DNA of 64,000 bases from positions 11,284,001-11,348,000 of the forward strand of contig JABWDB010000004.1 in assembly GCA_019614645.1 (NCBI GenBank), written 5' to 3'. Shown piece after piece: positions 38,101-46,304 of this stretch. The position numbers and the translations under genes are program-made. The DNA comes from Stratiolaelaps scimitus (Eukaryota > Arthropoda > Arachnida > Mesostigmata > Laelapidae). The notes below the pieces were generated by a model. That model was not told the origin of the DNA. It made no database searches and saw only the letters and a list, made by a program, of their open reading frames with translations. The first letter of the stretch is position 1; each line of letters opens with the position of its first letter.

Positions 38101-41100
38101 CATAATTGGCCAGTATCGAGGAAGAGCATACCGCGAGTTGGTTATTCCTGTTCATAGCTTTATGCAAATGCATCTCCTGTTAGAAGCGGAACTCGTTCTC
38201 TGGTGGCCTTTATAGCACCTGTAGAAACCCGGTTGCACGATAGTCAATCTAAAGTTGGGTGCGGTCTTTTTTATTTGTCCAGTAGGTTATAACTCTCCGT
38301 AGCGTTAAGCTAAAATTCTATTCATATATATTCTCTCTGCCGGCCCAGTTGGAGAAGCAACTTTTAGACAGCGAGTTTGCTGTGCGTCCACCGAAGTAAT
38401 CAAATGGACGACGGCACTACCCCCCGACTGACTTCGGCTGGTATAATAGACTCGGTAGTACGGAGCGCTGTGACTTCGGTCCTAATGAACGCCCTGTAGA
38501 TTGATGAGTTGATCCTCGTTTCCTTCTGCAGCTGTCAGAGCATTGCTGTTCTGCCTTGCAGAGTGGATGTCCGTCGATGGCAGGGAGATAGAATGCGTCA
38601 AGTCGGATACCAGGTGTAACGGCGGCAGACTCCACAGTGGCAGCTAACCTACTCTGACTGACTGAGCATAAAGCTAGTACTCGAAACATACACGCACGTG
38701 TGATAGTGGTCCACCGTCGTAATGAACTAACTATATTCTAGTACATAGCGAAAATGTGCTGAACCCGGCTATAAATTAATAATAATTATAATGAACACTC
38801 TTAATTTCGACCTTATCACCCCGGGGTCATAACAAACCTGCTGAACGTGTATTACGTCTCTGCTCATTTGGCCTTGTCAAATCTTCATGCTGTCATCAAC
38901 AACTCTTGCTAGAAGTATTGCTACTCCCGGCACATATTAGTACCTCACGAGCAGCTACGAAGACATCAGCTTGGCTTCTACGCGCAATGAATGTATTCGA
39001 CACCATTATGGCCTGCATATGTGAGCCATTAGGCGCGTACTGGATCGAAGAACCGGAGATACCGGAGTTCAGTCTCAGCAATTTGCTATAATGAGTTAGC
39101 ATTCTGCTACCACAAAGCTATTGTGATTGTATGGTGCAGTCGTGTGTAGTGAAGGGATCTTTGTCACTGGGCTCGGACAAAGCTGTATGATATACAATGC
39201 TGCCATGACAGATAGCGCTATCCTAACAATTCATATAGAACCGAATGTAGCCTTTATAGTAGTTTATGTCAACCGCATTTTGGTACGACTTTACCGTACG
39301 GATGTATTATGTAATGTATTGTCTAGTCGAACTTCCGGAAGACCAACCGACCCTTTATGTTTGTCGGTGGTTCCTATGACTATTGAATCTATCGTCATCA
39401 TCTGTTCTTTCATTACGCACATTGTCGCATGCAGTCTTCTTTCGCTTGATAAGACCCGTTCGTTGTGTGAGATATGCTCATCAGGATGCCCCACGTAGAT
39501 CATATCAGACTTCTCTAGGGCATCAGGGATAACCATCGAGGCGACTAGCTTAGACCTTTCGAGCACTTCTAGTTGTACAAATATTGTCCTTGCATCTGAC
39601 GTAATGTTAATAGGTAATAATAGCCTTTGCCTTCGTTATGGCCACAGTGAGCATCGGTCTACTCACTGGCCGGCTATCTCCTTTGGCCTATTTGATCGCC
39701 GTCATCCCGAACAAGATGTTTTATTCACGAGCTATGAAGCAAGCGTGCATACAGGGCAACGTCTGTTGTGTTTTTTTACTCAACGCCACGTACGAGAATG
39801 AGGTTTGGGAAAATCGAGCCTGACTGTCGGCTTGCTGGCCTTCGTAAGTAAGGCCTCAAATGATTCGCCTTGGTGATTCTGCCAGCTTTTTTCTCTCAAC
39901 ATTTTGGTTAATTTTTTGTACTGAGGTGGAACTGGCGCTTTAACGCGAGTTGGCTTAAGGCGACATGATAGCAGGGAAGACTAGTTCTACCCGTTTACGA
40001 GTTTCAGTTTGGCTTACTGCTGATCTGGTAACTTTTTGCAATCTGACAATATACCGTAAAGTTAGTGGGTTGGCTTGTGCTTGGTAAACTTTTTTGGAGA
40101 AGTACCACTTTTCGTTTCCCGTTTGAGTTCAGTGCAAAAAAAACACATCTATTAAATATTGATTCCTCTCGCCCTCCCCAGAAGCCACTGCAGTGTCTCC
40201 TCCCGATTAGAATTGTGCCCCCCGGCTGTCATTCCCACACTGGTTTCGATGTCGTGCGGTGCTGTCTCGAGTCTTGCTGAGCAACCATTATAGTTGTTCT
40301 AACGTTTCTGATCCTACGCGGTCGTATTTCAGGTCCACGAATTCATTAGACGCCTTGAACTACGCAGCCGACCTGAGCATCTCGATGGTACAAGCCGAGG
40401 AGATGGGCCTCGAGGACGTGTTCCTGCACACCAAGCACCTCGCCCAGCGACTGGAAGCGATCCGGGTCCAGAAGGAGGAATTTCTCGCGCTGAAAGCGAT
40501 GGCCCTCGTTAACGCCGGTTCGTAGTTCACCTATCGTACATATTGTCGTCCGGTCACGGGCGCCTCCCCAGGACTGCTCCGATGGCTTGTAAATCAGCTT
40601 GGTACGGCCCACTTTCTGAATGACGCCCACAGGAGGGTCTGCTCCCGAGATGTAGACGCAACGCTGGTTATTCGCAAATCTCCCTGGACTTAACATTTTG
40701 CTGATATCTGTTTGTTAACGCATTTGATCTGTATTTTATGTATTAGATAATGTTACTAAACATTGTACACCATCATGCGGCAACTCGTGCGTGTTGTTTG
40801 CTGAGGAACAGTCAAACGCTTAGCCGCGTTGTTAATTCGATTCCACATCGTCTTATGAATGCATATGACATTCGAGTTGGTTCTCTCTCCCGCAGACAAA
40901 AAATTCTCTCACCCGAGTGTCACATCTACGGCAGAAAGCCACTGGTAGGGGGGTATGCGCGTGACGACGTAATTATGTCCAATATAGAATAACATATGTC
41001 TGCATTTTCAGTAGTATGAATGAGAGACATCAGGCGTTAATGACGTTAAAGTAGGCGAATGAGACGAGCCCGACTGAATACACAGTGGTACAATGAGGCC

Positions 41101-44100
41101 ACGGTTCGATACGAAAGGACAGATGGACGTTGGGGCATACCGAGTGAATGCGCAACCACCGGGCCTCGGCGTGGGTTCTAGCAGCTAAGAGAGGGCAACA
41201 CCAGGAGGCGTTCAGGAGGTGCCGTCAAACGGCGAGCACATATCTCACATGCGAGACCGACACTCTATAGCGAAACACAAGAGCAGCTGGGTAACGTAAC
41301 CATACGCTCAACCACCAACCTGCCGCCACAATGACTAGCGAGTGCTGTGAATTGATCCGGCAGATGAGTTGAGATGAGGCACAATTATCGGAGAAGTCCG
41401 GTCCCTGCGAGCTCTGTCGTGGCGGTCCGTATACAAGATGAATGGAAATGGTGGCCGTACGAGGGAAGTGTAGGGGTTCCTGAGAGAAACATTCATAGGG
41501 ACAGGTCCAACAAGGACCAATTGCCGGGCATTGTTGCTTGTTCTCTTTCTCCTGTTCCGACATCGCTATGCGGCCCCTAATGACGTTGCCCACCATACAA
41601 TAAACGGGCCCGTGCTGCTAAAGGTACGTCCGCCCTCGCGGACAATTGAGCGAATTGCTCGAAGCGGCAGTAAGTGCTGGATCGCCATTGGCGCATTGCC
41701 CTTAAGAAGGATGTGGTGCCACGCGGTGTTAGCAGGGGTGTGAATGCGAGTCTTTGTTCCTGGTGGAAAGTTAAGCTATTTTAACCATTTCAGTATTTAC
41801 TTGGCTAAAGTATTGTTAATGGCTGTCTAATCTGTAATCGTCTTATCTTGTACTTGGAGACAAAACGGGAATTAGAGGTCGTTTGTAATTTGCGTAAATT
41901 TGCCGATGCAATTGTGTCGGTATGTCGAATGGTCATGCTCGAAAATTAAATCAAACTTGGGTTTGGGTTATTAATATAAGCACAGCGGTTTTACCAAGAT
42001 GCACTAAAATGATTATCTCAATAGTTTTCCCTAAACTCAAGAGTTCAAGTTTAAAAATCTACACCAACATGAATCTATCCTGAGCATTATTAATGCAGGT
42101 GTGTAAGGCTTCTACGCCTGTGGCAAATTTGTAACTAGTGATAGACAAGTTCTGTTCATTACCCTTGTAATAGTTTGATATCTTCTGGGTGGGCTAGAAG
42201 TCATGACAGGATCTCAAATAGCGGGTCAAATAATCAGAGTAGAAAAGCAGCCAGTGACCTTTAGGCCCGTCCTGTAGCTACACAATCGGTATATGGTAGT
42301 TTCTTTTTGTGGAGGCTATAGTTCGAAATATATCGATTGCAAAGCCTACACTCGACGTCATTCGACACTAGATATGGACCCGGTAGTATTTCGTGCAAAT
42401 GACATGTATGAAGTTTTCAAGTGGGCGTTGCTCTACACCCATCTAATTAAGTTACCGAAAGCGAACGAAGCATAGTTACCAAACTCGCGCTCAGTTCTAC
42501 ATAGAGTGCAGGCAAACGAAAGAGCATTATGTATTCATATCTTTTTTGCTGACATCTCCAATATCTGATTCTATATTATTCTCTCACATTATTCAAGTCG
42601 TCGCCTCTTTCGCAGTCTTATTAAGGTCAGGCAGACGTACACACGATCAGCATATACATACGTATAATGACGTACAAAATCAAACAGGCTTATTATAATT
42701 CGGCGTATCGTTCCCATTCAATGAATAGGGCCATTTATCAGTGCTCATGCGAAAGCACGAGCCTGTCCGCCCGCCGGGCTGATGGTTGATGTGAACGCGA
42801 CGCGCTAAAGGTCGCTGGGGCAAAGACAGCCAAAAGAAACATCAACGTCCCTCCCACCCGAGACGGGAGGCAGGAATAAAGGAGAGACGCCTGCTCGCCT
42901 CGTTGTCTGGCGAGCAAAGCGAAAGAACTCACACGACCCGTTCGGTCGTAGCAAGATCCGACCGTGAACAGGAAAGACCACGTCCCAGTGCCCCCTGAGC
43001 GGGAACACGAACGGGGCACGACGAGAAAAAGAACAACCCATAGAGCAATGACAGAACGACAGGAAAAGTACTACAGGCTTCGACGTGGACCTCTCCCTTC
43101 CAAGGGCTCACAGGGCTCAAGAAGTCTGACGGGAGAGGGGGGGGGAACCAACTCCCCGCGGCAGCCGCGCGGGTACGTTTGCGCGCTGCTTCAGTCGATG
43201 GAGACGCGACCTCGTCAGGCGAGCGATGGAGAGCGAGAGAGAGAGAGAGGGAGAGGAATAGCGAGATAATGAGAATAGCATCTCCTTTCTGACCCACGGA
43301 GCATCTAATTCATTCAAAGGGATCATTTTGACTGTTCGCGGACTTGTCGCGTGGTGTTGCATGTCTTAACAAAGCTTCGCGTGCGTCGGCCCCACGGGCT
43401 GGGAAGGGGGACCGTTGCCTGCAAACGGGGCGCGCGGGAGGCCGCAGAAACGCGAGGAAGCTGGCGACGAGTCTCATTACTTAGCACGTTTGCTGTGGCC
43501 CCGGTGCCTAGGCAGGGAAAAAGACGCAGGAAACACCGTCGCGAGAAGGTCGCCGTCATTTCAGGGTCAACGCGATCCACCCGGATGTTGGTGGAATAGC
43601 GTTACGTTATGCTAGCGGATTTGGGAATGGGGCTGCAGGGGATCACTTGAATGGTTGGGTTGAAAGCTCAGAGGAAACAGTAGTGTGTTGCGCTATGAGT
43701 TCAAATGTGAGCTAGAGCCGTGTACGTGCGATGGGTGAGCGGGCTCTCTTTTTGAAAAGTCTGTTTCCAGTAGCGAAAGAAATAGAAAGAGGGATGCGAC
43801 CACTGCATAAACTCGGCATCGCTTCTGCTCTTTTTCAGCTCGTGTGCCAGTCATATTGCTGTTTGTAAAAATAATACCGTCTTGAAGTGCTTTGTACTTC
43901 CGAATGGTGTTTGGGTCTGTTCCGACCGTGTGGTGATGATTCCAGCACTCTCAAACTTCTATGACACCGAAACCTTGACCTGCTGAAAATAACGCCAGAA
44001 GAACGATATTGGCTAGGCTGAACGAAATTACACGGGCAGTATAGTTGTCAATGTTATCGTCGTCGTCGTCGTTGTTGTTGTCGTCTTATGAAGCATTGCC

Positions 44101-45948
44101 GAAAGTAGTCCGTGGACGTTAAATGTTGGCCGTGGGTCAGCCCATTAATTGATAGTCGTCAGTGTCGTATCTTTGTAATCAGATTATCCGATTGTCGCTG
44201 TGCTTGATTCCCTTTGTAGCCAGCCAAAACTGGATTTATCATAATAGTAATACTAATCAAATTATATATATATATATATATATATAAATTTATGTAACCC
44301 AGATTTATTTTAGTCCTTTACGATGTTACATATTCATTAAGCGCCCTTAATTGTTTTCTCTGCAGATACGGCGTTAGACAACACGGCAGCCGTAGGAAAG
44401 CTTCGTGAGGCAATCAGTCAGTCACTTCAGGATTGCATTCTCGCGCTCAACGCACACACGAATAACGCGACCCCTCGCATGGCGCAGCTCCTACTCATCT
44501 TGCCTCTGCTAAGGTCAGTACAACATGATTATTGTTATGCCATCGCCAGCACAGCGAATCTTTGAAATTCTGTAACGTATCCTCATTTACGTTACAATTT
44601 GGATATTTCTAGATTATGACTGACTTTCTTGTTATTTCTTCAAATTTTCTTATACACACATGACTGTCCTTCGGCTAAGTCCCTGACTGTAATTAGGCGG
44701 AGGTGTAATAAGGCCTGCTGTTTCAAGTCCCGCGACCTGGTGACATATAACAGACCTTAAGCATTGCAAAAATTGCAGTTCTTTTAATATGCCAATGAAC
44801 CTTTACCCTTCTGCCTGTTTCTGTCTTTCTCTCCTCTCTCTCACTATAATTTACTGATTGGTTTGCAAATCGAGCACCTTTCACTCTGTAGCCTGTCATT
44901 TTCTCAAACTTCACTGTTCATAATCACATTGACAATACATTGTCATCATTCGCGTACTCCATATGGCAGCATCATTTTGTGCAAGCCGAAAGGACCGTTT
45001 CTTTGTGACCTGCTTGCCGGCACAATCCCTAAAAGGGCCAGCGTAGGTCGAAAGAAACGAGGCCACAGCAACGTGGCCGTGTATGGCTCTAGGTGCGTGT
45101 GCGGCGTCAGGCGACTTGCTCGCCTCCGTGTACATATAATACATTAGCAAGAAAGATGGACTGGTCCTCCTCTTCTGGGTGGCTGTGAAAGGCCGACTCT
45201 TTTTGGCCAACGGTGCTCCGAAAACGCTCAATTCTCTCCTGTTAGCTTCGCCTATCCATTTGTGCGAACGGATTGTGTGGCATCGAGAGGGGACTGGCAT
45301 CGGATGTAGCAGCAGAGACTGCTCCGCTATTCTCCAAAGTGGCGGATGGGGTTTCCTGCCTAATAGGTCCAGAGATCGCTCACGGACACCAAATGGTGAA
45401 AGGGGTCTTCTTTTTCAGTGTGAGCAACCATGAGGCTCTTACTATGGAAGCGGAGACGATAGCTGTTGGTAATTATGCTGGTGATGGTCGTAGTGAACCA
45501 GTTCGAGTATCTATTTTTTACACATTTCGTGTTTTGCCGACGACCTGCGATAATTTTCACAGGCTTCTTTTGTCTTGTTAGTACATTACAACAATGTACT
45601 AACAGAAGCAATTGCCTGATGGAGAAATGTAATTGTGTGTTGATTATATTGAGAACGATGAAGCCTTCACGTTAGAACGAAGATCCTCTACACGCTCCTA
45701 GGAGCTAAGGGCGTATGTATGCCACTCGTTCCTACAAACATATATATTATATATATATATCTCATAATAGTGCGTTGGGTATCACATATATATTCCTTTA
45801 ATCTTCTTCATTCTGTTTTTACAGGCAACTCGACTTGATGGTGCGGCATTTCTGGCAGCGGGCTCGTCAAGAGGGCAAGGTCGAGATGAACAAACTATTC
45901 TGTGAGATGCTCGAGTGCCACAGCAGCCAGTTGCGGGCGGTATGCTAG
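2025..45948 (+). CDS. ERR: Estrogen-related receptor (ERR), complete coding region, 7 exons
   Basis: Join 2025..2198, 21679..21985, 27983..28204, 34998..35256, 40333..40517, 44366..44513, 45825..45948. These total 1419 nt, or 472 residues plus TAG. Domains seen: A/B region (residues 1-130, Ser/Pro then Gly/Val rich), two C4 zinc fingers (131-191), basic C-terminal extension (about 192-215), hinge (216-236), ligand-binding domain (237-463) and AF-2 helix (456-462). P-box [10 protein letters not shown] and extension [17 protein letters not shown] are diagnostic of the ERR (NR3B) subfamily. Known for the family: nuclear, ligand-independent transcription factors that bind TNAAGGTCA and drive energy-metabolism genes; the fly orthologue controls an embryonic-to-larval glycolytic switch. 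All splice phases agree (0,1,1,2,1,2). The intron between the two fingers sits just before the second finger, as in many nuclear receptors. The ATG at 2025 has A at -3 and an in-frame TGA immediately upstream (2019-2021). Identification is very secure; the exact acceptor of exon 4 is the weakest point. Confidence 0.95.
2968..3236 (+). other. Candidate alternative first exon inside intron 1
   Basis: A CpG-rich stretch, open in one frame from 2968, with ATG at 3043 and a strong donor CTGAG|GTGAGC after 3236. From 3043 the product is Ser/Pro/Arg-rich (starts [20 protein letters not shown]), like a receptor A/B region, but it leaves in phase 2 while exon 2 needs phase 0. A second ATG at 3207 ([10 protein letters not shown]) leaves in phase 0 and would splice in frame to exon 2. 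No acceptor or promoter is certain. Confidence 0.25.
8500..8521. repeat. (GGCT)n tetranucleotide repeat
   Basis: About five perfect GGCT units in intron 1, next to CT-rich sequence. Confidence 0.85.
9604..10020 (-). other. Unrecognised antisense ORF in intron 1
   Basis: Open on the - strand from about 10020 to a stop at 9604. The first half has protein-like composition (for example [18 protein letters not shown], then Lys/Arg/Pro-rich [16 protein letters not shown]). The C-terminal half turns hydrophobic and looks non-coding. No ATG opens the frame; the first listed start is GTG at 9993. It could be an exon of a nested gene, a relic of a mobile element, or chance. Confidence 0.2.
10541..10559. 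repeat. (CTG)n trinucleotide repeat
   Basis: Six CTG units in a CpG-rich part of intron 1. Confidence 0.85.
10755..10779. repeat. Perfect 10-bp GC-rich inverted repeat
   Basis: GCCTCCCCGC (10755-10764) and GCGGGGAGGC (10770-10779) separated by 5 bases. It would form a stable hairpin in RNA from either strand. Confidence 0.8.
12085..12167. repeat. (TA)n and 37-base tandem duplication
   Basis: A (TA)n run at 12085-12107 is followed by two 37-base units (12094-12130 and 12131-12167). Each is an AT tract plus the same 24 bases starting TTGAAGATAGTGAAG. The copies are identical, indicating a recent duplication. Confidence 0.85.
14750..14773. repeat. (CGGG)n tetranucleotide repeat
   Basis: About six GGGC units. 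The G-rich strand could form a quadruplex. Intron 1. Confidence 0.85.
15375..15394. repeat. (GA)n microsatellite
   Basis: Ten perfect GA units in intron 1. (GA)n is also the binding pattern of GAGA-type factors in arthropods; function is not shown. Confidence 0.85.
16122..16150. repeat. Perfect 10-bp inverted repeat
   Basis: CGCGTTTACC (16122-16131) and GGTAAACGCG (16141-16150) with a 9-base loop, in intron 1. It is followed by a (GA)n run at 16186-16204. Confidence 0.8.
18351..18358 (+). promoter_or_regulatory. TATA-box candidate for an internal promoter
   Basis: TATAAAAG preceded by CTA. A pyrimidine-rich initiator-like CCACTC has its A at 18380, the expected distance. It lies at the 3' edge of a CpG-rich island in intron 1. 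It might start a shorter ERR transcript or a non-coding RNA. It rests on motif spacing only. Confidence 0.25.
19870..19877 (+). promoter_or_regulatory. TATA-box candidate upstream of a CpG-rich segment
   Basis: TATAAAGG followed by about 350 bases of CpG-rich sequence (19880-20230), 1.8 kb before exon 2. A short ATG frame at 20134 ([15 protein letters not shown]) stops before any good donor, so any product would be a non-coding first exon. Confidence 0.2.
21174..21182 (+). promoter_or_regulatory. ERR response element match (TTAAGGTCA)
   Basis: Exact match to TNAAGGTCA about 500 bases before exon 2. About two matches are expected by chance in 64 kb on both strands, so this supports autoregulation only weakly. 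Confidence 0.2.
21534..21550. repeat. Poly-C run (17) before exon 2
   Basis: A run of 17 C continues into C/T-rich triplets, about 130 bases upstream of the exon 2 acceptor. The opposite strand is G-rich and could form a quadruplex. Confidence 0.9.
21679..21985 (+). CDS. ERR: ERR coding exon 2 (A/B region and first zinc finger)
   Basis: Acceptor TTTCTTTCAG|ACG at 21678 is strong and donor CAAG|GTGAGA follows 21985 (phase 1). Residues 59-160. The first part has Ser-Pro motifs ([10 protein letters not shown]) and a low-complexity Gly/Val stretch. The finger starts at C131; zinc ligands are C131, C134, C148 and C151. The P-box residues around 148-153 (CEACKA) specify AGGTCA half-site recognition. 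The Gly-rich linker is unlike vertebrate ERRs and is probably lineage-specific. Confidence 0.95.
22161..22182. repeat. (TA)n microsatellite
   Basis: Eleven TA units in intron 2. Confidence 0.9.
22441..22462. repeat. (TA)n microsatellite
   Basis: Eleven TA units, 260 bases from the previous one, in intron 2. Confidence 0.9.
27397..27554 (+). other. Cryptic terminal exon candidate in intron 2
   Basis: A very strong acceptor (TCTATTTTTTTTGTAG) ends at 27396. Spliced to exon 2 in phase 1, the frame runs 52 codons (starting [20 protein letters not shown]) to TGA at 27552. The product would be a receptor with one zinc finger. No polyadenylation signal is evident nearby and the peptide matches no family I know. 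Confidence 0.2.
27983..28204 (+). CDS. ERR: ERR coding exon 3 (second zinc finger, C-terminal extension, hinge)
   Basis: Acceptor GTGTGTTTCAG|GT and donor GATG|GTGAGT; enters in phase 1 and leaves in phase 1. Residues 161-234 plus one base. Zinc ligands are C167, C173, C183 and C186. The segment [19 protein letters not shown] is the recognition/dimer region. The following basic tail ([19 protein letters not shown]) matches the ERR extension that contacts the TNA bases 5' of AGGTCA. Confidence 0.96.
28916..28933. repeat. (TA)n microsatellite
   Basis: Nine TA units in intron 3. Confidence 0.85.
31337..31394. repeat. Two adjacent inverted repeats (hairpin pair)
   Basis: Stem 1 has arms 31337-31344 (CAGACGAG) and 31358-31365 (CTCGTCTG), continued inward by TTTCG/CGAAA with one bulged C and a 2-base loop. 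Stem 2 has CCTTCC (31379-31384) and GGAAGG (31389-31394) around GGTA. The order CAGACGAG...CGAAAC is reminiscent of a hammerhead core but lacks the required CUGANGA. Confidence 0.7.
33978..33993. repeat. Poly-G run (16)
   Basis: Sixteen consecutive G on the + strand in intron 3. Confidence 0.9.
34345..34368. repeat. (CT)n microsatellite
   Basis: CT-rich run with one interruption, intron 3, about 630 bases before exon 4. Confidence 0.8.
34789..34815. repeat. (AAT)n microsatellite
   Basis: Nine ATA/AAT units close to the exon 4 acceptor. Confidence 0.9.
34998..35256 (+). CDS. ERR: ERR coding exon 4 (LBD helices 1 to about 5)
   Basis: Residues 235-320 plus two bases. The segment [18 protein letters not shown] (286-303) followed by RLLQ is the nuclear-receptor LBD signature (helix 3-4 region). 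Donor ATCG|GTAAGT is strong. The acceptor GTCACCGCAG|AA has a weak pyrimidine tract. An alternative CAG at 35015 keeps frame and would drop six residues (ENTIIS), but those residues align with the ERR helix-1 region, so 34998 is preferred. Confidence 0.93.
35432..35671 (-). other. Unrecognised antisense ORF with helix and Pro-rich tail
   Basis: 79 codons with a true ATG at 35669-35671 and TAG at 35432. Residues about 24-47 (starting [20 protein letters not shown]) form an amphipathic, possibly coiled-coil helix, followed by a Pro/Ala-rich tail. Composition is more protein-like than neighbouring ORFs. A possible acceptor, CTACAG, lies just inside the start. It could be a terminal exon of a nested gene, a retro-copy fragment, or chance. 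Confidence 0.25.
35778..35866. repeat. Cluster of short GC-rich hairpins
   Basis: CCACGC/GCGTGG around CTCT (35778-35793) and GGCGGC/GCCGCC around TTAAAT (35849-35866). A smaller CCGC/GCGG hairpin follows near 35882. It resembles a structured short element, but no known RNA family is recognised. Confidence 0.4.
38896..39635 (-). pseudogene. Possible decayed coding sequence, open on both strands
   Basis: The - strand frame about 39635-39291 (contains [20 protein letters not shown]) and a second - frame 39102-38896 (contains [13 protein letters not shown]) read like protein, separated by stops. The + strand is also open (39127-39498). No family is identified. A relic of a mobile element or retro-copy is the likeliest explanation, at low confidence. 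Confidence 0.2.
40333..40517 (+). CDS. ERR: ERR coding exon 5 (middle of the LBD)
   Basis: Acceptor CGTATTTCAG|G at 40332. Encodes residues 321-382 plus one base, including [15 protein letters not shown], which matches the conserved helix 8-9 stretch of ERR. The donor GCCG|GTTCGT is clearly weaker than the other five. Reading through it gives Gly-Ser-stop, so intron retention would truncate the receptor inside the LBD. Confidence 0.92.
40519..40696 (-). other. Antisense ORF abutting ERR exon 5
   Basis: The - strand reading starts at ATG 40694-40696 and stays open into the antisense of exon 5 (stop at 40346). The part outside exon 5 is strikingly protein-like (for example [20 protein letters not shown], then [16 protein letters not shown]). 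A possible donor, ATAG|GTGAAC, lies about 10 bases from exon 5. No family is recognised. It could be an exon of a nested antisense gene or a retro-copy fragment. Confidence 0.25.
42255..42263 (-). promoter_or_regulatory. ERR response element match (TAAAGGTCA)
   Basis: Matches TNAAGGTCA on the - strand in intron 5. A second match lies 366 bases downstream on the + strand. Chance occurrence is plausible. Confidence 0.18.
42621..42629 (+). promoter_or_regulatory. ERR response element match (TTAAGGTCA)
   Basis: Same 9-mer as at 21174, in intron 5. Chance occurrence is plausible. Confidence 0.18.
44263..44286. repeat. (TA)n microsatellite
   Basis: Twelve TA units about 80 bases before the exon 6 acceptor. 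Confidence 0.9.
44366..44513 (+). CDS. ERR: ERR coding exon 6 (LBD helices 9-10)
   Basis: Acceptor TTTTCTCTGCAG|AT and donor CTAAG|GTCAGT. Encodes residues 383-431 plus two bases. The pattern [14 protein letters not shown] followed by [13 protein letters not shown] corresponds to the family's KLQ...LQD...LPLLR dimer-interface helices. Confidence 0.93.
44514..45824 (+). other. ERR: ERR intron 6 (1.3 kb)
   Basis: Phase 2. Shortest of the coding introns. It contains an interrupted (TA)n at 45740-45760 and nothing identifiable as a gene. Confidence 0.88.
45825..45948 (+). CDS. ERR: ERR terminal coding exon 7 (helix 11, AF-2, stop)
   Basis: Acceptor CTGTTTTTACAG|G at 45824. Encodes residues 432-472 and TAG at 45946-45948. 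Residues 449-462 ([14 protein letters not shown]) contain the AF-2 helix 12; vertebrate ERRs have the related LFLEMLE. About ten residues follow the AF-2 helix, ending in Cys. The same frame stays open for 95 codons beyond the TAG (see findings). Confidence 0.93.
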
Positions 45949-46207
45949 CCGGCTGCCGTGTTGTCCATTGACGACACGATTTCGGTCACGACCTCGGTGA
46001 CATCAGCAGCAGTCCGTCCTAATTGTTTACCGTCGTCCACGGGTTGGCCCCTCTTCTTGGCTGGACTCGAGCCTCGTTCGTATCTGTCGCCCTCCGCGAG
46101 CTTGACCACCAACATATCCTCGTCCAATTGCCGATTACCAAGGAGATCTAATTGCCGGCTGTTGTGGACGTCCACCAAGGAGATCAGTGGCTTGGAACAG
46201 ATTTCTC
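45945..46207 (-). other. Candidate antisense terminal exon overlapping the ERR stop
   Basis: The - strand frame is open from 46256 to a TAG at 45945-45947 that shares the CTAG palindrome with the ERR stop. An acceptor-like CTTCAACAG would start the exon at 46207. The product is acidic and polar (contains EDMLVVKLAEGDRYERGSSP), more protein-like than the + strand reading. No family is recognised. The alternative is ERR readthrough on the + strand. Confidence 0.2.
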
Positions 46208-46280
46208 CTGTTGAAGCTAGCAAACGGACGAGCTGAATTGGCCGTTGAATGCACACAGCAGTTGGTCTTGTGGACGTTTG

Positions 46281-46298
46281 TGTGCGTGTGTGTGTGTG
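46281..46298. repeat. (TG)n microsatellite
   Basis: TG repeat with one interruption, in the putative ERR 3' UTR. Confidence 0.85.
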
Positions 46299-46304
46299 TA
46301 TGTT

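Larger units (their letters stand above)
35257..40332 (+). other. ERR: ERR intron 4 (5.1 kb)
   Basis: Phase 2. It contains a GC-rich, hairpin-prone segment at 35775-35950, an antisense ORF at 35432-35671, and a stretch at 38890-39640 open on both strands that may be a decayed element. No secure gene lies inside. Confidence 0.85.
40518..44365 (+). other. ERR: ERR intron 5 (3.8 kb)
   Basis: Phase 1. It begins with a weak GTTCGT donor. It holds an antisense ORF next to exon 5, two ERR-element matches, a CpG-rich stretch at 42760-43620, a small GTC/GTT triplet tract near 44060, and a (TA)n run shortly before exon 6. Confidence 0.85.

Noticed and set aside
40346..40517. Antisense ORF within ERR exon 5
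   Set aside because: Antisense shadow of a conserved receptor exon; only the part outside the exon (40519-40696) was kept as a question.
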